DNA of 20,854 bases from JAYEHK01 sp034659475 (lineage in GTDB: Bacteria; Bacillota; Syntrophomonadia; Syntrophomonadales; Syntrophomonadaceae). The DNA lies in the NCBI GenBank assembly GCA_034659475.1, contig JAYEHK010000049.1, positions 1 through 20,854 of the forward strand, read 5' to 3'. Of this stretch, positions 15,821-20,854 are shown piece after piece (the stretch's first letter is position 1; every line of letters starts with the position of its first letter). The position numbers were made by a program, and so were the translations under genes. Under the pieces are notes generated by a model, which searched no databases, had not been told where the DNA came from, and saw only the letters and a program-made list of their open reading frames with translations.

Positions 15821-15933
15821 TTGGTTAAGAGTACACGGGTAAAGCGGTTTTTTGCATATTTTTTTATGCAATTGCCATTGGTGGGGTGCTGATAACAGGG
15901 GATCAATTATTAAAGTATCTTGTTACACAGGGA
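15821..15933 (+). pseudogene. lspA: Signal peptidase II (lspA), N-terminal fragment
   Basis: TTG at 15821 lies 8 bp after GGGAGG. The first frame reads VKSTRVKRFFAYFF. After one missing base in the T7 run at 15859-15865 the next frame reads YAIAIGGVLITGDQLLKYLV, which is the first transmembrane helix and the DQ-x-x-KYLV signature of lipoprotein signal peptidase. The gene stops at the border of the inverted-repeat element at 15934, and the catalytic Asp regions are not found beyond it. Full LspA is about 150-170 residues and cleaves prolipoproteins in the membrane. The call rests on a short but characteristic motif. Confidence 0.6.
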
Positions 15934-16067
15934 CGTCAGGCTGTGTGAAAAGTATTAAAAGTACGTATAAATATACGTCATTCATCTTAAAGCGGGCTTT
16001 AGAGGTGCAAATTATTCATAACGATGCATATATATACCTAAAATTGGACTTTTCACGCAGCCTGACG
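15934..16067. mobile_element. 134-bp element with 20-bp terminal inverted repeats (MITE-like)
   Basis: CGTCAGGCTGTGTGAAAAGT (15934-15953) is repeated inverted at 16048-16067 with a single mismatch. The interior encodes nothing evident but contains two exact dyads: ACGTATA-AA-TATACGT (15963-15978) and TAAAGC-GG-GCTTTA (15988-16001). Length, terminal repeats and lack of coding sequence fit a miniature element or a deleted insertion sequence. It cuts lspA on its left side. No clear target duplication was found, so the exact ends are uncertain. Confidence 0.65.
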
Positions 16068-16125
16068 CTCTTTCCGTAACATAACACAAATTTTAATTAT
16101 AACGGTAAATGGCAGTGTCTTTTTT

Positions 16126-17069
16126 TTATGTGAGAGCTGATTTGACTCGGCGATTGGATACAAAAGTGATGCAGGAGCCTGCGATGATAAAAACCATGCC
16201 GGCAATTGTATTGGCAGCAATGGATTCATGCAGAATAATCAGGGCTAATACAGGAGCGAGGGCAGGTTTGATAAAAAATACCACAGAAGCGGTAATGGCT
16301 GATGTTTCTTCCATGGCTGAGAAATAGAACATGTAACCTAACCCGGTTATAAATATGCTGACATAAATCAGATTGATTAAATTATGCATATTGATCCCTT
16401 GAATGATAGGTATATTGGAAAAGGCAGTTAAGCCTGCTTGGGAAAGAAATGCAGAGACAATGCCAATCCTGGATAGTAAAATGAGGATAAACATTTGGGT
16501 GCACCCCATCAGAAAGCTATAACTGGTTAACGCAATTCCGCCATATTTCTCACTTCTTTTCTTGCACAGAATTCCGTATAAAGCAAAGGTAACTGCTGAT
16601 AGGAGTGCAAACAGGAACCCCCATTCGTTTCCATTATCGGTAATATAGAGAGGATTTAGAATAAAAATCATGCCACTGATACTGAAAACCACAGATAGAA
16701 TTGTAAGTTTATCTACTTTTTCATCCAGCAGAAAGTATGCTAAAGGTACGACGAAAACAGGGTTGCAGCTGAACAATATAGCGACAATTGATGCTTCACA
16801 GTGCATAATAGATAATTGATAAAAATTCATACTCACTACTACACAAATAAAACCGGTCAGCAAAAAGAATTTATAATCATCCCATTGCAAAGAAATGCCT
16901 TTGGATTTTAATTTTTTTGTGCAAAGGGTATCAAGATGAGGGCTCCAGTTAAGAAACGAAGAAAAGTTAATTGAACAGGGTTGAACTGATCAGAAATGGT
17001 CTTCAATGAAATTTCCATTGTGCTGAATAAAAGGGTTGTCAGCAGAATGTACAGGTATCCCTTTTTCAT
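16126..17069 (-). pseudogene. EamA-family (DMT) permease split by one frameshift
   Basis: The start is ATG 17069 behind TGGAGG. The first frame reads KKGYLYILLTTLLFSTMEI and VQLTFLRFLTGALILIPFAQ, then stops. One base added to the T7 run at 16912-16918 (A7 in sense) restores KKLKSKGISLQWDDYKFFLL, after which the frame to 16126 is intact. Ten hydrophobic helices and two EamA repeats are visible, with FYQLSIMHCEASIVAILFS and YFSAMEETSAITASVVFFIK as typical repeat ends. Such permeases export or import small metabolites; the substrate is unknown. About 310 residues if repaired, the normal length, so the lesion could be a sequencing error. Confidence 0.8.
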
Positions 17070-17272
17070 AAATAATGCCTCCATAGATGTATAATAATTT
17101 AACGACAACTCGTTTATTTTAGCACTTTTTGATGAGGTGTTTGAGAAAACATAAAAATAAAATATAGCAGATCTGATATGAAGAATGAAGAGACAAGCGT
17201 ATAAACATCAACCAGTAAGAAGGGTATACATACCCAAAGAAGGCAGCAACAAAATGAAACCTTTAGGAATAC

Positions 17273-17698
17273 TCAGTTATGAAGACACAAACCTCCGCCG
17301 ATTCCCGGCTTAAAGCCGCCATTTCATAAAACCATGCCTTCCAGATAACCTTTTTTGCTTGTCGGCCGTCCAACCAGGTACCAGAAGGAAAAGGTCTCGC
17401 CGGGGCGCATGACGAGGTCGTTCATCGATTCAATGGCAAGTCTCAGATTATTGACTTTATTATGCTGTAGTCACATATCTACCTTCTGTAAAGGACGAAA
17501 TAAAGGTGTCTGATGACAGGCTGCCACATACCGAAGGTGAGTTTGAAGGTTTCTTTGTCGGGCAAAGTCAGACGATTGTCTGATCCATTGCAGGGAACGT
17601 TTTGAAGTAAAATACCATCTGTCCAGAAGTAAGCGGATATTTGAGCGAACCTGTGGACGATTGGATAACGGGTTTGGTGATTTATTTCGTATAAACAT
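17273..17698 (-). pseudogene. VanW family protein, broken and truncated
   Basis: ATG 17698 follows AAGGAAGG. The frame reads RSNIRLLLDRWYFTSKRSLQ and ACHQTPLFRPLQKVDM, then TGA at 17471-17473. The same frame continues LQHNKVNNLRLAIESMNDL and RPGETFSFWYLVGRPT, then GYLEGMVL, the VanW core. TGA stands where relatives appear to have Trp (VDM-W-LQHNK). A frameshift after GMVL leads to NGGFKPGIGGGLC, where normal VanW continues for roughly 100 residues, but here it ends at 17273. VanW proteins are found in vancomycin-resistance clusters and widely elsewhere; the biochemical role is unclear. It lies just downstream of the DUF2007 gene. 17109-17272 shows no gene. Confidence 0.75.
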
Positions 17699-17754
17699 TG
17701 TTATTGGCCTTCCTTTTTCACTTAGTATAATGTTCATCCAATCAGGGTGTACTG

Positions 17755-17988
17755 TCAAGACCTGTAAATCGCTTGCTGAGCCTTATATTCATCTTCTTTC
17801 TTAACATAGATATCATATTGAACGTTTGCATTACTATAGGACATAAAGCTATGGCCGCCGGGGAAGTGGCTGCCGCTGTTTGATTTTGTTCTGCAACTGA
17901 TTACGGCATTTGATAACTTACCGGCAACTTTGAAATAATTCTGATACCCAAAGGTGGTATAGATTAACACTCGTTTTGTAAAGCACAT
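17755..17988 (-). CDS. DUF2007-like small protein
   Basis: A 77-residue protein: TKRVLIYTTFGYQNYFKVAGKL near the start, then GGHSFMSYSNANVQYDIYV and a charged end KKEDEYKAQQAIYRS. This beta-alpha-beta ferredoxin-like pattern resembles the DUF2007 group of putative signal-transducing small proteins. Family function is not established. ATG 17988 is preceded by GAGAGG at a rather long distance (about 11 bp). The VanW remnant starts 57 bp downstream on the same strand. The frame is intact with a normal length. Confidence 0.65.
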   Translation of the reverse strand: MCFTKRVLIYTTFGYQNYFKVAGKLSNAVISCRTKSNSGSHFPGGHSFMSYSNANVQYDIYVKKEDEYKAQQAIYRS

Positions 17989-18090
17989 GATTTATCCATC
18001 CTCTCTTAAGGTTTATCGCAGCAGGATTAATGCCCAGGGGTTAGGCTTAATTTGCAGAACACGGATGATAAACACTCCTTTTATCACTGA

Positions 18091-18110
18091 CCTTATTTAT
18101 CCAAATAAGG
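18091..18110. terminator. 20-bp hairpin (8-bp stem, 4-base loop)
   Basis: CCTTATTT-ATCC-AAATAAGG is a perfect inverted repeat, followed on the plus strand by TATTTCTTTAA. The stem is AT-rich and the T run interrupted, so it is a weak terminator at best and may be an operator. The 17989-18181 region around it contains no recognised gene. Confidence 0.4.
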
Positions 18111-18181
18111 TATTTCTTTAACGACAAAAAGCGCACAATAATGGAATTAAACATAATAGATAATAAATCCTTTTAATTTTT

Positions 18182-18367
18182 GTGGTATTTAACGGGCTGA
18201 ACCGGTTATTTACCAGGCAATTAATTTTATCAGAACGGCGGGCACAGAAAATTTGTGAGGAAAACCGTATACCGGATGTTGCCCGTTTTAGCCGTATGTG
18301 GTTGATACCAAAGGACACAGAAAAAGCGACCAATAGACGATACAAGAAAAACAAAATGGAATTTTAA
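18182..18367 (+). pseudogene. Helix-turn-helix (MerR/excisionase-like) protein, N-terminus replaced
   Basis: The end of the 61-codon frame, LSERRAQKICEENRIPDVAR followed by FSRMWLIPKDTEKATNRR, closely follows the winged-helix pattern seen in small DNA-binding proteins of the excisionase/MerR-like group (SERRVQ-LC-x-x-GRI-x-G, W-IP-DA-KP). The expected N-terminal helix and the WG before SERR are absent; the residues before LILSERR look unrelated. GTG 18182 lacks a good ribosome site. The fragment ends 58 bp before the response regulator start and may once have been part of a separate element. Confidence 0.5.
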
Positions 18368-18368
18368 C

Positions 18369-18403
18369 TTTGTGAGGTTTTTGTGACATTTGATTGATAT
18401 GAT
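18369..18403 (+). promoter_or_regulatory. Direct-repeat operator and promoter of the response regulator
   Basis: TTTGTGA occurs at 18369-18375 and again at 18380-18386, an 11-bp period. OmpR/PhoB-type regulators usually bind two 7-bp direct repeats spaced by 4 bp. TATGAT at 18398-18403 is a good -10, placed 11 bp after the second repeat, with no proper -35 at 17 bp; the repeats could substitute for it, as at Pho boxes. Autoregulation by the regulator encoded 22 bp downstream is inferred. Confidence 0.5.
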
Positions 18404-18425
18404 AAAAAGAAAAGGAAGTAATCCT

Positions 18426-19109
18426 ATGCGTATATTGGTGGTCGAAGATGACTGTCTTTTGAATAACACTATTTGCTATAATTTATCCACTACAGGATGT
18501 GAAATAGATTCTGCTATGACAAAAGCTGCAGCTTCAAGACTTTGTGAGAAGAAGGACTATGATTTGATAGTCCTTGATATAAATTTGCCAGATGGGAATG
18601 GATTTGATTTTTGTCAGGAGGTCAAGGATCAGCACTCCGACACGGCTGTGATTTTTCTGACCGCGAATGATATGGAAAGCGATATGCTTCGAGGATTTGA
18701 GCTGGGCGCGGATGATTATGTAACGAAGCCATTTCCCATCAGCGTATTTCGCAAAAAGGTTTCTGCGATGTTGTCCCGAATCCAAAAGCAGACCGGCAGT
18801 GATTGCTACACAGATGGAAATTTGTCCATAAATTTTTCTGAAATGACTTCATCATTCAAAGGAGAAGCAATTCTTTTTACACCCTTGGAATATCGCTTGT
18901 TGAAAGTGCTGGTTAAAAATCCACAAATGGTACTGACCCGCCAGGTGTTGTTGGAAAAACTATGGGATATAGAGGGGAACTTTGTAGATGAACATGCCCT
19001 GACTTCTGCCATCAGTCGTATCCGCATCAAAATTGAGTGCGATGGATTTCAATATATTAAAACCGTTTATGGTATGGGATATATGTGGATTGGAGGGATA
19101 AAAAGGTGA
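18426..19109 (+). CDS. OmpR/PhoB-family response regulator
   Basis: A two-component DNA-binding regulator of 227 residues. The receiver domain holds Asp8 and Asp9, phosphoacceptor Asp51 (LIVLDINLPDG), Thr79 and Lys101 (DDYVTKPF). The winged-helix effector spans about 125-225, with LFTPLEYRLLKVLVKNP, LTRQVLLEKLW and TVYGMGYMW. ATG 18426 is chosen because AAAGGAAG ends 7 bp before it. It overlaps the kinase start by 4 bp (GTGA), so both are translationally coupled. The type, followed by a short-sensor kinase and an FtsX-type permease, resembles BceRS/VraDE-like modules that detect cell-envelope antibiotics or peptides. The frame is intact. Confidence 0.92.
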   Translation: MRILVVEDDCLLNNTICYNLSTTGCEIDSAMTKAAASRLCEKKDYDLIVLDINLPDGNGFDFCQEVKDQHSDTAVIFLTANDMESDMLRGFELGADDYVTKPFPISVFRKKVSAMLSRIQKQTGSDCYTDGNLSINFSEMTSSFKGEAILFTPLEYRLLKVLVKNPQMVLTRQVLLEKLWDIEGNFVDEHALTSAISRIRIKIECDGFQYIKTVYGMGYMWIGGIKR

Positions 19110-20137
19110 TTAACGTAAAACTCGCTATCAATAAAGCCTGTATTGTGGCGAGTCTATTCCTTGCACTGATTTCCACGTCGATGATTACGGTGCTCTATTT
19201 GCTTACCGACAATATAAACGTGGTATGGTGCGGTCTGCTGTTTATTTTCTTTGTTCTTTTGTGCGTGGCCTTTTTTATGGCACTTGTGCGGCGAAAACTG
19301 ACCTTGTTTTCCGATACGCTATGCAGAACATTGGACAACATGATGACTGGAACAATTGAGCCGCCGCAGATACTGGAGGAAGAAAGTCTGTTCTATAAGA
19401 TTAATCATCGGCTGGCACGGTTATATGAGGTTATGCGTGAAAACCACCGCAGTATTGATAAAGAACGATCAGATCTACAAGAACTCATTTCAGATATTTC
19501 CCATCAAGTGAAAACCCCGATTGCCAACTTAAAAATGGTGAACGCTACTCTATTGGAGCGGTCCATGCCGGAAGAAAAACAAAGGGAGTTTTTGCAGGCT
19601 TGTGGAGGACAGCTTGATAAACTGGATTTTCTCATGCAAGCCATGATTAAGACTTCGAGACTGGAAACGGGTGTCATCACTTTAGAAAAGAAAAAGCAAT
19701 CAGTCTATGACACACTTGCGAAGGCGTTGGGCGGCATTTTGTTGAATGCGGAAAAAAAGAGTATCAGCGTTGGTGTCGATTGCTCTGAGGGCTTAGAAGT
19801 ATCCCATGATCGCATATGGACGAGCGAAGCTCTCTTCAATATTTTAGATAACGCCGTGAAATACACGCCGGATGGCGGGAGTATTTGCGTTACAGTGGCC
19901 GATTGAGAAATGTATTTGAAGATCGATATTACAGATAGCGGCAAAGGTGTTTCTGAAAATCATCAAGCAGCTATTTTCAAGCGCTTTTACCGCGAGGAGG
20001 AAGTGCACAACATTGAAGGTATTGGAATTGGATTATATCTTGCGCGTGAAATTATCACTATGCAGGGTGGTTATGTCAAAGTAATCTCGGAGGTGGGATA
20101 TGGCTCCACATTTTCAGTTTTTCTCCCCCATGAATAG
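19106..20137 (+). pseudogene. Sensor histidine kinase with one internal TGA
   Basis: GTG 19106 overlaps the regulator stop. Two membrane helices (ACIVASLFLALISTSMITVL; VVWCGLLFIFFVLLCVAFF) enclose almost no outside loop, typical of intramembrane-sensing kinases paired with ABC transporters. The H box is SDISHQVKTP (phospho-His about 133) and the N box FNILDNAVKYTP (about 249). At codon 267 (19904-19906) TGA interrupts the ATPase domain. The same frame then continues EMYLKIDITDSGKGV (G1), FKRFYREEE (F), GIGIGLYLAREI (G2) and GYGSTFSVF to a normal end at 20137. Relatives tend to have Trp before EMY, so TGG to TGA is likely. Without readthrough the protein lacks most of the nucleotide-binding site. 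A separate restart at ATG 19910 lacks a ribosome site. Confidence 0.85.
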
Positions 20138-20139
20138 AC

Positions 20140-20854
20140 TTGACCAGCAGGAAAAAGCAGAAGCACAGCAGGCGTATCAGTACTGCCATGATGGCGGAGG
20201 AAAATCTTGCCCGTAACAAGAAAAAGGTTGTTATCGTCATACTTTCTTGTGCATTGAGCATTGTACTGCTCAATAGTGTATATACCTATATCAACTCTTT
20301 TGATTTTGACAAGTTCGTAGCTGATTTTACGCTTACTGATTTCACTGTTTCTGACGCGACCATCATCAATAGCAACAGTCCGTTTAATACAGCAAATGTA
20401 AGCGAGGAGTTCATCGAGCAAGTTAGAAGGTTAGAGGGGTTAGAAAATATCGAAAATGTCTATTTGCAGGCATCTCCCCAGCCGCTTGATGATGTATCGC
20501 TGGAAAATCTGAAAGAACTGGCGGGACAATCCGAGGCTGTTGCGAATGAGTATTGTAATTATTCAGTGCGCAAGGAACATGGTGTAAATCTTTACGGTTT
20601 CGATGAATGGCCTGCTGAATATCTACAAGTGGTGGAAGGTAGTTTGGATGATGAACAATGGCAGTCTGGCAATGGTATTTATGTTACACCTATGCGAATG
20701 GTCGGAGACGGTACGTTGTTGCTATACCATCCGGGAGATCAGGCCACAATTACCTGTGGTGATGGAACGAGCAAGACCTATCATATCCTCGCAGTTGTGA
20801 CCGTGCCAAGGGCCTTGTCTACTCCATTGAGCATTGATATGGGCGTGGAATTCA
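20140..20854 (+). pseudogene. FtsX-type ABC transporter permease, 5' truncated and running off the window
   Basis: The frame is open from 20134 to the window end. It starts inside the protein: RKKQKHSRRISTAMMAEENL, NKKKVVIVILSCALSIVLLN (a membrane helix), then a long extracellular domain with NSPFNTANVSEEFIEQV and HPGDQATITCGDG. In intact relatives this 'ISTA-M-A-NL-RNKKK' joint lies in the middle of a roughly 700-850-residue permease, after four helices. Those, and the ATPase gene expected between kinase and permease, are absent: kinase stop and this fragment are only 2 bp apart. ATG 20188 or 20191 is a possible start but has no good ribosome site. The transporter would have exported or sensed antimicrobial peptides. 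Confidence 0.75.

Noticed and set aside
16068..16125. Terminator at the T8 run near 16117
   Set aside because: No stem of useful length precedes the T run on the plus strand.
17292..17330. CGGCTTAAAGCCG dyad as an operator
   Set aside because: It lies within VanW coding remnants (the GFKPG segment), so coding explains it.
3893..19906. Alternative genetic code with TGA read as Trp
   Set aside because: Intact genes (methyltransferase, helicase, M20 peptidase) use TGG for Trp throughout, and the response regulator ends at its natural C-terminus with TGA. The internal TGAs are confined to a few genes, most of them otherwise damaged.
19904..19906. Selenocysteine codon in the histidine kinase
   Set aside because: The position appears to be a Trp in relatives, no selenoprotein kinase of this type is known to me, and no clear stem-loop just after the TGA was seen.

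Overview
The window looks like a chromosomal piece of a low-to-moderate GC, anaerobe-type Firmicute, probably a member of the Clostridia/Eubacteriales. The clues are strong GGAGG ribosome sites with many GTG and TTG starts, a VanW gene, a DUF2007 gene, a BceRS-like sensor/ABC set, an XrtG-like exosortase locus and DUF5058. A genus cannot be named safely. A run of ten N at 14293-14302 shows this is a scaffolded draft.

Layout. 1-209: three tRNA genes on the minus strand (Thr, Tyr, partial initiator Met) with their own promoter, back to back with a promoter for a solitary Eco57I/TaqI-type adenine methyltransferase (349-2298). 2590-7126: a long stretch of broken genes. In order they are a PAS/HD-GYP phosphodiesterase, the C-terminus of a YfhO-like membrane protein, a CBM9-like domain fused to an exosortase-like protein, two ends of a family 2 glycosyltransferase, a small-multidrug-resistance-type flippase subunit, and a convergent TIM-barrel glycosidase-like gene with another CBM9/DOMON-like domain. 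Together these look like the ruins of a cell-surface polysaccharide locus. 7288-10109: an intact minus-strand operon of a DUF5058 membrane protein, a second membrane protein and an M20 peptidase, plausibly uptake and hydrolysis of a peptide or N-acyl amino acid. 10579-11808: an acyl-CoA ligase lacking its N-terminus, with a clear terminator.

12026-15225: a RecQ-like helicase directly abutting a sigma-70 gene, preceded by a LexA-like dyad. The sigma gene has lost regions 3 to 4.1 by an out-of-frame deletion. 15437-17069: a small membrane protein, an lspA fragment cut by a 134-bp inverted-repeat element, and a frameshifted EamA permease. 17273-17988: a broken VanW gene behind an intact DUF2007 gene. 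18182-20854: a helix-turn-helix remnant, then a response regulator, a histidine kinase with one internal TGA, and the middle of an ABC permease that follows directly with the ATPase gene missing.

The overriding theme is the density of lesions. Five frameshifts fall exactly in 7-base homopolymers, several conserved Trp positions are stop codons, and many genes carry internal deletions. Real genome decay and assembly or sequencing error are both possible, and the two kinds of lesion should be examined separately. The intact genes are the methyltransferase, the DUF5058/M20 operon, DUF2007 and the response regulator. The best candidates for new biology are the helicase-sigma pair with its LexA-like site, the CBM9-exosortase fusion with Asn in place of the nucleophile Cys, and the DUF5058 + partner + M20 operon.
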